In this document: in pieces, positions 33,947-47,698 of the stretch
Position numbering within the stretch: the first letter of the stretch is position 1
Layout: each line of letters begins with the position of its first letter
Assembly (NCBI GenBank): GCA_029706075.1
Contig: JAINUG010000018.1
Coordinates: forward strand, 1,387,001 to 1,451,000
Length of the DNA stretch: 64,000 bases
From: Aldrovandia affinis
Lineage: Eukaryota; Chordata; Actinopteri; Notacanthiformes; Halosauridae
Direction of reading: 5' to 3'
Program-made: the position numbers and the translations under genes
Notes under the pieces: generated by a model
Database searches by the model: none
What the model saw: the letters and a program-made list of their open reading frames with translations, nothing else
Told to the model about the DNA's origin: nothing

Positions 33947-35045
33947 CTTTAATTATTGGGGCGAAAGCAGCATGGGGTTGGGAGAGAGACCCCCCACTGT
34001 GCTTCATTCCCACAATGCCTGTTAAAGCTAAAGAAATATCAGATATTCCATCTGTAGCAGCGCCACTTTATCTGCCTTCTTACTTTCATCACGCTCTGTT
34101 CTCAAACTTGTTCTCAAACTCTTAAAATACAAAAAAACATAAAAGAAAAAAACATAGGAAAAGTTATTTCCATCTTATATAACCAGGTGATGTAGACTTC
34201 AATGAAACTATCCATAAAAAAGTTGTTCACAAAAGAAAAGCCCCTGTCTGGGGAGAGAGAACATTCTGGTCCCCGAGCCTCAACAATATCATCTCAAAGT
34301 ACGGGCCAAACTTTTGTTTTGATGGCCGTTTGCTAAACTGCCCTTCCGTTAGCATTGGAACCTGTGCGTCCATGTGGAAAAGCTCAGGAGCACGTCAGGG
34401 TGACGAGGAAACCCGACGTCCAATGTCACAAAGGTGCAGGTGAATAAACGAGAGAGGTTTCTCCTCAAAAGCATGACAGGAGGTCAGCCACCCTAGTCTG
34501 GGCAGAAGACACTCTACCTGAGAGTGTCTAGAAAGGGAAGCTAGTTTGTGAGGTTGGTTTTGTGTAATCTGATTGGTTCTCACAAGTTTTAGCCAGAGTT
34601 ATGTTATAGTTTAATGGCCCTGTCTCACATCAGTGTCGACCTAGTCAGGCTCATAGTACCTGAGAGAAGGGTTAGTTAACTCCTAGTTGCAGACAGGAGA
34701 AATTCGATGTAAAGCTTTGCCATAAAAAGCAAAGTTGCAAATCATCTTTTTGTAAAACCTTGAACTCTTTACTGTAGAGACAGAGATTGCTGATAGATGC
34801 GCCCGGTGCAGCCAGCATGCACTGCAGTCAATATCGGGTGGGATGTTTGGCTGTTATGTGGGGCGAAATACTGTTATCATAAGGGTCTACAGTTCCTCTT
34901 AAATAGGCCCACAGATTCTGACAGGAAAAGATCCGATTATTTAAATGGAATTACTTTCTATACATCTTTACAAAGGACTGGTGGCATATTTTTTCTTCTT
35001 TTTTGCCTCAGTGAAAATTGTTTGTGTTTGCTTAACACGAGCAGG
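33947..35045. other. Intronic sequence, nothing recognised
   Basis: Unique-looking sequence up to the LINE boundary; no gene supported. Confidence 0.5.
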
Positions 35046-35240
35046 AAACCACATTTTACATTTTACATTTTAAGCATTTAGCAGACGCTCTTATCCAGAG
35101 CGACTTACAAGATGTGCATTAATACAAGGCGAGAACAATCAAAGTTAGCGTACAAGATCAGTGCAGTAAAACGGCAAAAGACATCATTGCAGGCAACTGC
35201 GTATCATACCTGTAACATTGGGAAAGAAAAGGTTAGTGGG

Positions 35241-35285
35241 TTTTTTTTTTTTTTTTTTTTTAATTTTTTTTTTTTTTTTTTTTTT
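35241..35285. repeat. Poly-T run inside the LINE 3' region
   Basis: Two T runs separated by AA (21 and about 22 T). The related copy at 4122 has only a TATTTTTTTTATT stretch at the equivalent place (about 4302-4314), so the run has expanded here. Confidence 0.9.
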
Positions 35286-35299
35286 AAACAAGTAAACAG

Positions 35300-38200
35300 A
35301 TTGACTAGATGGACAGTGTTCAGTGGTAGTGGAGTCTGAAGAGGTGGGTTTTGAGTCTCTTGCGGAAGATTGGAAGTGATTCCGCAGTCCTGACCGATTG
35401 CGGGAGGTCGTTCCACCAACGAGAGGACCAGGACAGAGAAGAGGCGAGACCGCGAGGAGCGGCTGCCAGGCGCCCGGAGGGATGGGGCAGTCAGTCTGCC
35501 AGCGGAGGCGGAGCGGAGGGGTCTGGACGGGGTGTAGGGCGTGATGAGTGACTGGAGGTACGGGGAGCAGTACCTTTGGCCGCTTGAAAAGCCAGCACCA
35601 GTGACTTGAATCTGATGCGTGCTGCGATGGGGAGCCAATGCAGAGAGGAGAGTAGAGGGGTGACGTGGGTGAACTTCGGCTGGTTGAACACCAGGCGAGC
35701 AGCAGCGTTCTGGACTAGTTGCAGTGGCTTGATGGCACAGGCCGGAAGGCCTGCCAGCAAGGAATTGCAGTAGTCCAGGCGTGAGATCACCAGGGCCTGG
35801 ACCAGGAGTTGAGTGGCCTCTTGGGTGAGGAACGGTCTGATCCTCCGGATGTTGTGGAGGGAGAAACGGCAGGTCCGAGAGATCGCTGCAATGTGGCTCG
35901 AGAAGCACAGCTGGTTGTCCAGGGTTACCCCAAGACTCCTGGAAGACTGGGACGGAGACACTATGGAGCCTTCCACGGTAATTGACGCATCAATCATCGG
36001 AGAGCCCTTCGCTGGGAGGAAGAGCAGCTCTGTCTTCCCCAGGTTCAGCTTCAGGTGGTGGGTGGACATCCATGCGGAGATGTCAGCCAGGCATGCAGAG
36101 ATCCGTGCGGGACCTGGGTATCAGATGGAGGGAAGGAGAGAAACAGTTGAGTGTCATCAGCATAACAGTGATAGGAAAAACCATGAGCAGAAATAACAGA
36201 GCCAAGTGACTTGGTGTACAGAGAAAATAGGACAGGGCCTAGCACCGAGCCCTGCGGGACACCGGTAGAGAGGGTGCGGGAGAGGAGAGGGATCCTCTCC
36301 AGGCCACCTGGTAGGACCGGTCGGCCAGGTAGGACTCGAACCATGTCAGCGCAGATCCAGAGATTCCCATCTCGACAAGAGATGAGAGCAGGATCCGGTG
36401 GTCCACGGTGTCGAACGCTGCCGACAGGTCAAGGAGGAGGAGGACGGAGCTAAGGGATCGGGACTTAGCGACGTGAAGAGCCTCAGTGACCGCAAGGAGA
36501 GCAGTCTCTGTGGAGTGGCCTGCTCTGAACCCAGATTGGTTGGGATCGAGTAGGTCGTTCTGTAAGAGATGAGCAGACAGTTGATTATAGACAGCCCGCT
36601 CTAACGTTTTGGAAAGGAATGGGAGGAGAGAGACAGGTCGGTAGTTAGAGATGACAGCAGGATTCAGAGAGGGTTTTTTGAGGAGGGGGACAACCTGAGC
36701 GCATTTGAGGGAGGAGGGGACAGAGCCAGAGGAAAGAGAGGAGTTAATGACATTAGAGACAACGGGAGGATGTCCATAGCAATGGACTGGAAGAGGGGGA
36801 AGGAATGGGATCAAGAGGGCAGGTGGTGGGACGGTGGGAGAGAACAAGTTGAAGGATGTCCGAGTCAGGGAGGGGTGAGAAGGAGGACAGAGAGGTGGGA
36901 GGTTTAGGTAGCGGGATGGGAGAGGGAGGGGTAGGGGGAAGGAGTTGCGAATGACCTCAACCTTCTCGTGGAAAGAAGGATGAGAAGTCATCTGCGGTTA
37001 TAGAGGAGGGGGGGGGGGGAGGAGGAGGGGTGAGGAGAGAGGAAAATGTAGCATAGAGTTTACGTGGGTTGGAAACAGAGGATTGAATCTTAGAGAGGAA
37101 GAATGCAGACTTAGCAGAGGAGAGGTTAGCGGAGAAGGAAGCCAGGAGTGTGTGGAAGTCAGACAGAGCTGCAGGGGATTTGGATTTTCTCCATTTCCTT
37201 TCTGCTGCACGCAGCTTCAGACGGTTAGCCCGAATGGAATCGGTTAGCCAGGGGGCGGGGGGGCGGAGACGAGCGGGTTTAGCGGATAGAGGACAGAGTA
37301 AGTCAAAGGAGGAGGAGAGAGAGGAAAGTAGGGTGGATGATGCTACTTCAGCAGGTAGCTGAGAGAAGGCATCAGCAGGGGGAAGGAAGATAGGACAGTA
37401 GCTGACAGGGCAGCGGGTGAAAGAGAGCGGACGTTGCGACGGACAAGGACAGTGGGAGCAGGTGAGGATGGTTTAGGGACAGAGGGGAGGGGGAGGGAGA
37501 AAGACAGAAAGGAATGGTCAGACACATGTAGAGGCGATACCGTGATGTTGGGTGAGGCGCAGTTCCTGGTGAAGACCAGGTCCAGTTGGTTGCCGGCCTT
37601 GTGGGTGGATGGGGATTCAGCCATGGTGAAGTCAAAGGACTGAAGGAGGGGGAGGAATGCAGAGGCCTGGGAGGTCTCTAGTTGCAGGTTGAAGTCCCCG
37701 AGGAGTAAGCGGGAGTGCCGTCCTCAGGGAAGGCACTGAGTAGGGCATCCAGCTCTGCCTAGGAAACTCCCCAGTGGACCTGGAGGGCGATAAAGAACAA
37801 TGATGTGCAGTTTACATGGAACAGTGACAGTGACAGCATGAAATTCAAAGGAGGAGGGTGAGAAGTGAGGAAGAGGAACAATACCAAATCTCCACAGGGG
37901 GGAAATGAGTATACCTGTCCCTCCACCTCTACCTGAGGGTCGTGGAGTGTGGGAGAAGGTGTAGGCGGCAGAGAGAGCAGCAGGGGTGGCCGTGTTTTGC
38001 GGAGTGATCCAGGTCTCCGTAAGCGCCAGGAACTGCAGGGAGAGTAGCGAGGCCTGGGCCGAGATGAAATCGGCCTTCCGGACAGCGGACTGGCAGTTCC
38101 ATAGTCCGCCTGCTACCACCACGTCAACACCGGGAGATCTAGGAGGGTGGATGAGGTTGGTCAGATTACGGGTGTGGGTAGAATCTCTCCTTCTAGGCAG

Positions 38201-38430
38201 TCTAGAAGAGAAGACATGGACTGGGATAGGGAGGAAGCATGTAGTGTTAGATGCAGAGGAAGTAGAACAGGGAGATACAAAACTATGATACTCACCGTGC
38301 GGCGAGCACTCCCTAGCTGGCCCCCCTCGGTGGACTCCTGCAGGTAGACTCCTCCGTCTTTGTCCGCCGAGTCTTCGTCCGGGAGGCTAGGACGGGAGGC
38401 TGCCGCGAAAAAGCTGCCGCTATCCACAGC
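35300..38430 (-). pseudogene. L2 LINE polyprotein (endonuclease plus reverse transcriptase), frameshifted
   Basis: Order on the minus strand: a possible N-terminus (SGSFFAAASRPSLPDEDSAD, about 38420-38360); endonuclease pieces GLWNCQSAVRKADFI, LALTETWITP, QLDLVFTRN and VSDHSFLSFSLPL; then the reverse transcriptase with [62 protein letters not shown] and the catalytic YADD (36153-36164); then KTELLFLP, SLGVTLDNQL and QNAAARLVFNQPKFTHV. The frame shifts at least five times, for example around 36050-36070 and 36240-36340, so no functional protein is made. The domain order and motifs are those of the CR1/L2 group; the RT aspartates themselves are unchanged. Confidence 0.9.
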
Positions 38431-38679
38431 TATGGCTGCTAATATAGCCGAGTAATGCTAGGCACTAAGTGGCGAGTGCCACCTGATAACAAAGCACAAA
38501 GCACAAACCCTATGAAATGAGGTCCGTGTGAGGGTGTTTTGGGTTAACGTGGTCGGGGAAATTGCTAAGATCCCCATTGATAAAATGCAACAGTGTTTGA
38601 GCGAGGGGGAACTTGCTGAGAAGTCTATGGAACAGTCCAGCTGTTCTGTGGTGTGAATCCAATCATGTTTCAAAATGTA

Positions 38680-39947
38680 CACTACCAGTCAAAAGTTTTA
38701 GAACACCCAATTTTTTCCAGTTTTTACTGAAAAATGTTTTCATTACTTACAAACCATCCGTCTGTATAAAAGCAGTGTTGGAACAGACTGTGTTACATTA
38801 TTTGGATAATATTGCACTGCTGGAACTTGCTATCATAATGGTGAGAAAGAGGCAATTAACAAAGAAAGACAGACAGACCATTGTAACCCTTAAAGGTGTA
38901 GGTCTTTCCTTTAGAGAAATTGCAAAGAAGGTCAAGTTGTCAGTGAGTACAGCCTACACCATCAAAAGGCACTTGGACACTGGAGGAAACTCTTGACAGG
39001 AAGAGGTCTAAAAGCTTGTGTGATAGGCGGTTCACAGGACAACAGCTTCAAGCACAGCTTAACACTGGTCGAAGTAAGAACTGTGAAGAGAAAACTTTGA
39101 GCTGCAGGTTTGACAGGTCGAGTGGCAGTAAAAAAGCCATTGCTAAGATGGCAAAATAAGAAAAAGGGGCTTGCCTGGGCCATGAAGCACCGCCAGTGGA
39201 CTACTGAAGACTGATGAATAAAAATTTGAAATCTTCCGTTCATCACGTAGGGTTTTTGTACGGCGTAGAGTAGGGGAAAGGATGGTTCCTCAGTTTGTGA
39301 CACCAACTGTCAAACATGGAGGAGGAATTGTGATTTGGCTCTTTGGCTCTTTTGCTGGATCCAGAGTCGGCGACTTGCACAGAGTGACTGGCGCCCTGAA
39401 CCAAAAGGGCTACCACAGCATTTTGCAGTGCCATGCAATACCCTCTGGTCTACGCCTAGTTGGTCAGGGGTTCATCCTACAGCAAGCTAATGACCCAAAA
39501 CTTACCTCCAGGCTATGTCAGAACTACCTTCGAAGAAGAGAACAAGACGGTAGGCTTCAAATCATGGATTGGCCAGCAGTCTCCAGACTTAAACCCCATT
39601 GAGCTGGTTTGGCATGAACTGGACAGAAGGGTGAAAGCAAAGCAACCTACAAGTGCAACACATTTGTGGGAACTTCTGCAACAGTGTTGGGAAGAACTTT
39701 CCGAACAATATTTGATTTCCATTGTAGAAAGAATGACACGAGTGTGTTCGGCTGTTATATCTGCAAAAGGTGGCTACTTTGATGAGTCAAAAATGTAGAT
39801 TAAATTTAGTTAAATAAAACGATTCCATGATTCCGATAGTTTATTTGTTCTATGCTTTAATTTCAGAGTACATTGAAACATTAAACTGCGTAAATTTCAA
39901 TAAAAACTGGAGAAATTGAGGTGTTCTAAAACTTTTGACCGGTAGTG
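38680..39947 (+). mobile_element. Tc1 transposon, 1268 bp, both ends present
   Basis: The left end CACTACCAGTCAAAAGTTTT and the right end on the opposite strand CACTACCGGTCAAAAGTTTT differ at one base; TA flanks both (38678-38679 and 39948-39949). The length is usual for fish Tc1. The transposase between them is broken. A relic of the same family is at 20101. Confidence 0.95.
38839..39798 (+). pseudogene. Tc1 transposase, frameshifted, catalytic Asp replaced
   Basis: The first 52 codons are a clean helix-turn-helix start (MVRKRQLTKKDRQTIVTLK, then SFREIAKKVKLSVSTAYTIK) that binds the terminal repeats. After HLDTGGNS a stop intervenes. The middle is frameshifted, and the region that should contain the first catalytic WSDE is deleted or scrambled near 39210. 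A later frame gives [17 protein letters not shown] and WEELLQ-type sequence to a stop at 39798. In the motif normally reading QQDNDPKH, this copy has QQANDPKL: the second catalytic aspartate is alanine (codon 39486-39488). The protein is dead on several counts. Confidence 0.92.
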
Positions 39948-39949
39948 TA

Positions 39950-40173
39950 GGAACATTGGAAACGGGGGGAGGGAGAGGAACCTTAACTGTATTTTAAAAT
40001 GCCTCCTAATTATAATCTTAAAGATTTGCCCGATTTTTACAGATACACATCAAGTAGCCAGATAAAAATCCCTTTTATGCACTGAAGAGGTTCACAAGTG
40101 ATGGCAGAAATTGTAAATTGCAAACAGTTGACTACGTGGGCTTTCTGGCAAATTACACATTAGTATTTGAAAT

Positions 40174-40176
<3 letters not shown>
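39950..40176. other. Short intronic interval
   Basis: Nothing recognised between the Tc1 element and the CA repeat. Confidence 0.5.

Positions 40177-40245
<69 letters not shown>
40177..40245. repeat. (CA)n microsatellite, about 34 units
   Basis: Uninterrupted CA run. Confidence 0.98.
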
Positions 40246-40247
<2 letters not shown>

Positions 40248-42629
40248 TCCAATCATTGTTTATATAGCCTTCGTTCCTTATAGATGTTAAAGTTGGATTG
40301 TATTTCCCTGAGAACCTCAGCTGGCCTGTGGCCTTCTGATTCCGTGTAAAATTGTTGTAAAGTTCAGGGCGAGCCAATTTGACATTTCATTTACATGCTA
40401 CAGTTTGAGGGGCCAGTATCCAGAGGCTCCCTGGGGAGGCAGTGTGGGTGTCTGGGGGCTTTATGGGAGGAGAGGCCTGGACATGTGCCCACTCGGCCCC
40501 TGTCTCCATCCAGACTCGGGCCCGCCACTCAAACCCCTGCGTACAAGGGAGGCACGGAGGGGGGTGGGGGAGTTGTGCCGTGAAAAGGGCTCGGAAGGAC
40601 ACCCAGAGGAGTGCACTAGGCTAATGGCGTCCTGTGGGAAGAGCTGCCCTTTCTGGACAGATGTGTCCTGCAGTCACGTTTCCCATGGCAACTCCACCCC
40701 CCGGTCATCCATTTTCGCTTGCGTTAGCTCAAGCCGAAAACACGCCTCAAGGACAGCGATACATTTCACACACAAAACACACTACCTGCTCCACAGCCGT
40801 CTCTCTATGGGGAAGCATATATGATAAAACCAAACGCTGGTCACTCCAGGTAGTTTGTTATAGATTTGTTTTGTTTTTTTTTACAATTTTTATTTTTATT
40901 TGCTTTTTCCCTAGCAGCGGATTTGGTTTATCGGGCAATCCCAAGTGCTTTTTGTGTCTCCAGTTTGTTCAGTCGTCGTTCATCATTGCCGAGATCATGT
41001 GGTCCAAAATATTAAGAAAATATATTATTGCAATCTGGAATATTGAGACTATAAAGTGACCATTTACATTTTTAAGAAAATGGGCAGAGAGGGATATGGC
41101 AAAGACATAGTAGTGACCCCCAATGTTACCTGTATTCCTTTGCCTCAGTCTCCTCCTATACATTGCAGCGATGTTACCTTCCTCATGACAGGGACAGCAT
41201 GGACTTGGTTTTTCTTTTTATAAGCATCTGTGTGTGAAGACACTGTATCGATGCCTGGCTCGTCATTTATAATATCAGTAAAAGTAACACTGTCACGTTC
41301 CTAAGTATCTCCACACTTGTGAAAGCATTCAACAGGTAACACTATTCAGCAATATAACTTTATAATGAAAAGAAAAGCTAGACTGTTTAGTTTTTCATAA
41401 TGGCATGAAAGGATAACTGCTGTTACACAGCCCAGTGATCCACCACACACCGTTATCTAACCAGCAAGGGATATACGGGTGATCCAGCACACACTCTTAT
41501 CCAATCAGCAAGGGTTATACTCCCATACTCACCCAGACTCCACCAAGTTATTGGCTGATTAACATTTTTTGTTCTGATTGGTTGGAAAACGTAGGATTGG
41601 TGTGGAGGACTGTCACTACGAGCAGGGAGTCTCATAGGAGTCGATAGATAAAAATGAGAAATCATTGCAGTTCGAGTTGCATCACTCGGTTTGTGACCAG
41701 TACACAGCATTTCCAGCGCTTGCAAAGTTACTTGGTTGTTTAAAGATTGAAAAAGGTGGAACCAACCGGCAAGCATTCAAAGCCCAACGTTGTGAGAAAA
41801 AGCAGGGAGATGAGAAGCACTCCTAGCAGGGCAGGGCAGTGTGCTGCACATTTAGTGCCATGTGCAATGTCCTTGCCCTGAAATGTTTCACCAGCGTGAT
41901 TTAATGAAATTTGAGTGTTTACTGTTGGCCAGGTGAGAAGGCACGGCCGTCAGGTAGCACTGAGGTAGCACTGTGGATGTTTGGTAACAAGTAGGAGAAG
42001 CGTGGACTCCACTAGGGTTGTTTGGACACACAAGCTAGCCTTTGCATGCCATGGGGACTTCACAAGGGGCAGAGGAATAGAGGGGGAGAGAGTGGGAGAA
42101 AGATAAAGTAATGAAGGTGGAGAGGGAGGGGAGGTGTGGAGGTTTGGAGAGAGATGGTGTGATTGATTGGTTAATCCTACTCTGGAAGGCTCCTTTGAAT
42201 GACAATCCAAACATTTTGGTGTGGATTGTCATGGTTACTATCTGTTGAGGGACCTGTGCTACTTAGCTGGGAACAGGCCAAGTCTTGGAGTTAGGAGGGT
42301 ACCCATATGAAAAGTGGGAAGGGAGAGGTTATTTGCTTTAAGAAGTTGACCAGAGCCCCACAGATTATTGTTGAAACTGAGCAAGTGCACCCAAAAATTG
42401 CACGTGGGCTTAACAGCAGTGATATATTGTAGTCTGTCAGGTGCTAATTAATATTAAGCTATGGTAATTACTCTTGTGAGCATCAGCGATGACATTTTTG
42501 GCTTTTCAGAAATGTTTTGCCTCAATCTCCCTGATTTTCATGTTTCACAGGCTGACCTTTAAGGGGCCAACGGCCAGCCACCAGTGACAACTGACCATTC
42601 ACGAGTGTTAATAATCTAGCAGCTGTTTC
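40246..42629. other. Unique intron with one local duplication
   Basis: No exon or transposon. At about 41433-41522 a 46-bp segment (GTGATCCACCACACACCGTT and onwards) is followed by a diverged second copy. The stretch 40395-40700 is GC-rich without a coding signature. Confidence 0.45.
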
Positions 42630-42846
42630 TGGGCTGCAGTGTAGTATAACGATTAGCTGAATAGGCTTGTAACTCAAAGGTTGCAGGTTCGATTCCCAGG
42701 TGGGGCACTGCCGTTGTACCCTTGAGCAAAGGTACTTAATCTGAATCGCTTCAGTAAAATATCCTACTGTATAAATGTGTACGGCATATAAAAGTGTGTA
42801 CATTGCTCTGGGTAAGTATCTGCTAAATGCCTATAATATAATGTAA
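42630..42846 (+). mobile_element. SINE family C with L2 tail
   Basis: Head TAGTATAACGATTAG and B box GGTTCGATTCC (42686-42696), then TTGTACCCTTGAGCAAAGG and TTAATCTGAATCGCTTCAG. The 3' end TCTGCTAAATGCCTATAATA followed by TAATGTAATT resembles the L2 tail and its TGTAA-type repeat. It is colinear with the copy at 30131. Confidence 0.9.
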
Positions 42847-44370
42847 TTGGAGAAATAATATTTTTCCCTTTCTATTCCTTTTTTGGTTATTTTTGTTCAA
42901 CTAAAAATGAAAATTATTCTTGCCACTTCCCTTTGGATGTGAACTTGAATCAATTGTTGTAATCAAAGTGATATAACAAAAGTATTTAAAAACAAAATGG
43001 TATGTGAGAAAACGACATGACATTGAATTCCTGAATTGCCTGCTTTCAAGAATGGCAGCTGAAACACAGCGAGTGGAAAGACGACTTTATATATTGTGAC
43101 AGGTGCGATCGTTTAATTTTTTTAGAAATCATGCCGCGCGTTCAAGGGTTAAGGTGTCTACTGTAAAAAGTTTGTAACATGAAAACGTGTGAAATCTAGA
43201 TCAGAAGAACTGTTTCCTTGAAATCAGGCGTTGTCCTTTTCATCCTGATAGGCTTGCAGTTGAAAAAGCTACAACGGTCTTTCTTTCAATGTCCTAATGG
43301 TGTTGATGAAAAAAGACGCTGACAGTTCACTTTGGGTGCAGTGTGATATATTTGTCAGAAGAATGAACCTACTTCTACCATTTATAAAACAATTTTACAA
43401 ATCCCAGCACAGTGGCAATAATCCACTTAAATCTTGGATATTGTGCCATTTCCCTTTGAGAATAATATTCAAATCAATCAACCAGGTTTCACTTAGCATA
43501 GTGGTCTGAACAAAGGAATTGTCAGAGCCCTTGAGTGCATAACAGTGAAGCCATGCATATCGGTACTATATTAAGTGTGTAGTGTGAGCGTGCGTGTTCC
43601 TTAGCTGGGTTGAAGAGCACGCCTGGTTCAGTATCACCCCTCTGCAAGGGAGCACTTGCATGCCCCCGTGTGAAGTGTGATGGACTCGGCCTCCCTGTCA
43701 CATGTGGGTGTGTGCTCTGGCGTCCCTAGGATACAGGCGGGCTGCGCATTGGGGCGGTGGAAACTCATTTAGTCGATGCAGGAGTTGTCATCCAGGCAGT
43801 GTTTCTGTGCAGGGCGCTCCACTCCCGGTGCCACGGGCATGAGAAAGTTAGCGGGCTCTCGCCTTGTTCAAACAGAAAGCAAAGGAGCTCAGGAATACAA
43901 CAGTGAAGTGCCGGGCCTCACTAGAAGGCCCTCAGGAAACTCACCTCCACTTAAGTGTCCTCCACAGGCAGATCACATTACCCTGTGTCATTTCAATCCA
44001 ACGTACCCAGACTGAGCATTTACTCAGCACGATTTCCCCCCCATATTTCTTTACCTGCCAGTTTTTGTCCAATATATGTCTCTTCTCTCCTAATAGGCCA
44101 CGCCCAGCCATGCTCAATTAACCCACGTTGTTGCAGAAAGGTCTTTCATCAGTTCAGGAGAGCGCAGACAAGAGCACGTTCTCCATTCTCCCCAGAAGCG
44201 TGCTCTGCCAAACACCTCTGCGTTCCCCTCTGTAGTCCACCAGCTACCTCTGAATTGTGGCTACAGATACAGGGTCCTAGTTTAACTATGTGGTTGCTCC
44301 TAGCACCCAGGAATTGTACTTCCCACTAGGGTGGCTTTCAGCTAAACTGTTCTTGACTTGGTTAACACTT
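42847..44370. other. Unique intron, nothing recognised
   Basis: No gene or transposon identified. Confidence 0.45.
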
Positions 44371-44420
44371 TGGAGCATGCAAATGCCTATAATGTAATGT
44401 AATGTAATGTAATGTAATGT
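44371..44420 (+). repeat. L2/SINE tail stub with (TGTAA)n
   Basis: GCAAATGCCTATAATGTAAT leads into six AATGT units. The AATGCC plus TGTAA repeat is the 3' end described for eel UnaL2-type elements. The upstream part of the SINE or LINE is not recognisable. Confidence 0.7.
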
Positions 44421-44427
44421 AGTCCAC

Positions 44428-44813
44428 CAGCTGAGATGCGCAGTCGTTGCGTTGGAGGAGCATGCTCCATGTGCAGCTGAGATGCGCAGTCGTTGTGTTG
44501 CAGGAGTATGTTCCGTGTGCAGCTGAGATGCGCAGTCGTTGTGTTGCAGGAGTATGTTCCGTGTGCAGCTGAGATGCGCAGTCGTTGTGTTGCAGGAGTA
44601 TGTTCCGTGTGCAGCTGAGATGCGCAGTCGTTGTGTTGCAGGAGTATGTTCCGTGTGCAGCTGAGATGCGCAGTCATTGTGTTGGAGGAGTATGTTCCAT
44701 GCGCAGCTGAGAAGCGCAGTCATTGTGTTGGAGGAGTATGTTCCATGCGCAGCTGAGATGCGCAGTCATTGTGTTGGAGGAGTATGTTCCATGCGCAGCT
44801 GGCATGCGCCTCC
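44428..44813. repeat. 46-bp minisatellite, eight full units
   Basis: The unit starts CAGCTGAGATGCGCAGTCGT, continues TGTGTTGCAGGAGTATGTTC and ends CGTGTG. Eight units fill 44428-44795, with a partial ninth. Units 2-5 are identical; units 6-8 form a second type (CATTGTGTTGGAGG and CCATGCG). Open frames on the minus strand merely repeat the unit. Confidence 0.97.
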
Positions 44814-45395
44814 TTCCCTGGGGGATGGGTGATTATTTGCCACCCTGCGGGTCTGCTGGCACTGATAGGGTCCACACCAGAAAGGGGGTGCATCGGTCCA
44901 CTGACTTTTTTTTGGGGGGTGCTCTTCAAACAGGATGTTGTTTGGTATTGAATAGACACATTTTTATTTTGGGTCTTTAAAATAGGCTGGTTTCATTTAT
45001 TGCACAGCTGGTTTCGGTGTTCAGCACCAGGAGACAAAGTGTATTCGTTTGTTATACAATCCTAATGATACTTAAAGACTTGCCTGGAATAAATAACATG
45101 GCCAGAAGCAATGTGAGTCAGAACTCTGGGCTAAATGCTGCTTTGTAGCAGATCTACAACTCCTTAGCATAATCCTAGGCTTTATATTTTATCGATATAA
45201 TGTCAAGAGTTTTTTTATTTTATTATTTTTTATTCATTTGCATGGAAGAGTAAAACCATTTGAATAAAACCATAAAAGGCGAGATTGTTTTTGGTGAGAA
45301 TGTTGTCAAAATGACCCAGTTGATGATATGAATAGGAATGTGGAGAATGATGTCTTTCAATAGCATTGTTATTATTATTATACGATATGTCAACA
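44814..45395. other. Intronic sequence, nothing recognised
   Basis: AT-rich toward the Tc1 boundary; no gene. Confidence 0.5.
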
Positions 45396-46725
<1,330 letters not shown>

Positions 46726-47660
46726 CAAATACAAAACCCAACACACTTGCAAGGTATATGCAAATTAATGATTTACAATTACCCAACCACGAACAAGAAA
46801 ACAAGGTGTTAGATAGATTAGACAATTAGTGGCTATTAGACAAATACAGTGCCAAAGCGTAAATGTATTTCTACACAAAATAAGAAACTTTACCTCACCC
46901 GAGGATTCATTTGTAATATTATTATTAATATACATGGCTAGAGTATAATATAGCATCTACAAGAAAACAAGTAGTACAAATGGTAACCTAGCTAGTGAGG
47001 TAAAACACCTATGGCACACAAGCTTCCATATTTGTACAAAAAGTTGTCTAAACCCATGCGTTTATATTTGATAAATGGTTAAGAAACCATACTGTACAAA
47101 AACAACCATGTGTTTTCAGACCGTGGCTTTTGATAAAAATGAAAAAATATTGCGTGGCAAGATTGATTAATTCATTTTAGTGGATTAGCCATCACCATCA
47201 CCCTCCCTGACATAGTAATTAAGGGTTGCAGCAGTGCACTGCAGACAAGTGCTTCGACCATGAATTGAGCATGAGCATGAGCAGCCCTAAAAACAGTGTT
47301 CTGGGTCAGAGCGTGCTTTGGATTCAGACAGTATAGACGTTTTCATTTAGCTTTGGAAATGACTACTGAAGCAGTGGTAGTCCCAAACACCTTATAGTTG
47401 GGGAAAATGTTTTTTTTTTTTGTGGATTATCAAACATCCACCATTTCTTTTTTATGGCGATCTGTGTAATTATATCTTCCGCTCTTGTGGCAAGCACATT
47501 CATTTGGTATGCAGATGCACATGCCATTTAAAAGGCAGATAAATGGAGAGAGTTGAACTGGTATCATTAAAGATTCTCTTTGCAGTTTGTCCTGTCAAAT
47601 TCCTGACTATCAGAGAAGGTCAAAGAGATCACTGGCAGAAATTGCAATCAAATACAAGGA

Positions 47661-47698
47661 TGTGTGTGCGTGTGTGCGTGCGTGCGTCCGTGCGTGTT
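47661..47698. repeat. GT/GC alternating repeat
   Basis: GTGTGTGCGTGTGTGCGTGC-type sequence, alternating purine and pyrimidine. Confidence 0.93.

Larger units (their letters stand above)
35046..38455 (-). mobile_element. L2-clade LINE, near full length, about 3.4 kb
   Basis: Read on the minus strand, the element runs from about 38455 to a 3' end at about 35050. It encodes an apurinic-type endonuclease, a reverse transcriptase and a short C-terminal region. The 3' end has CGCTCTGGATAAGAGCG, able to form the stem-loop known from eel UnaL2, then TCTGCTAAATGC and a short (TGTAAAA)n tail. This type reverse transcribes its RNA at a genomic nick primed through that stem-loop. A T-run on the plus strand (35241-35285) interrupts the 3' untranslated region. 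Multiple frameshifts mean the copy is inactive. The 5' boundary is approximate and I saw no target duplication. Confidence 0.9.

Noticed and set aside
44286-44723. 145-codon minus-strand frame with protein repeats
   Set aside because: Its repeats are exactly the 46-bp minisatellite units; the frame persists only because the array lacks stops in that phase.
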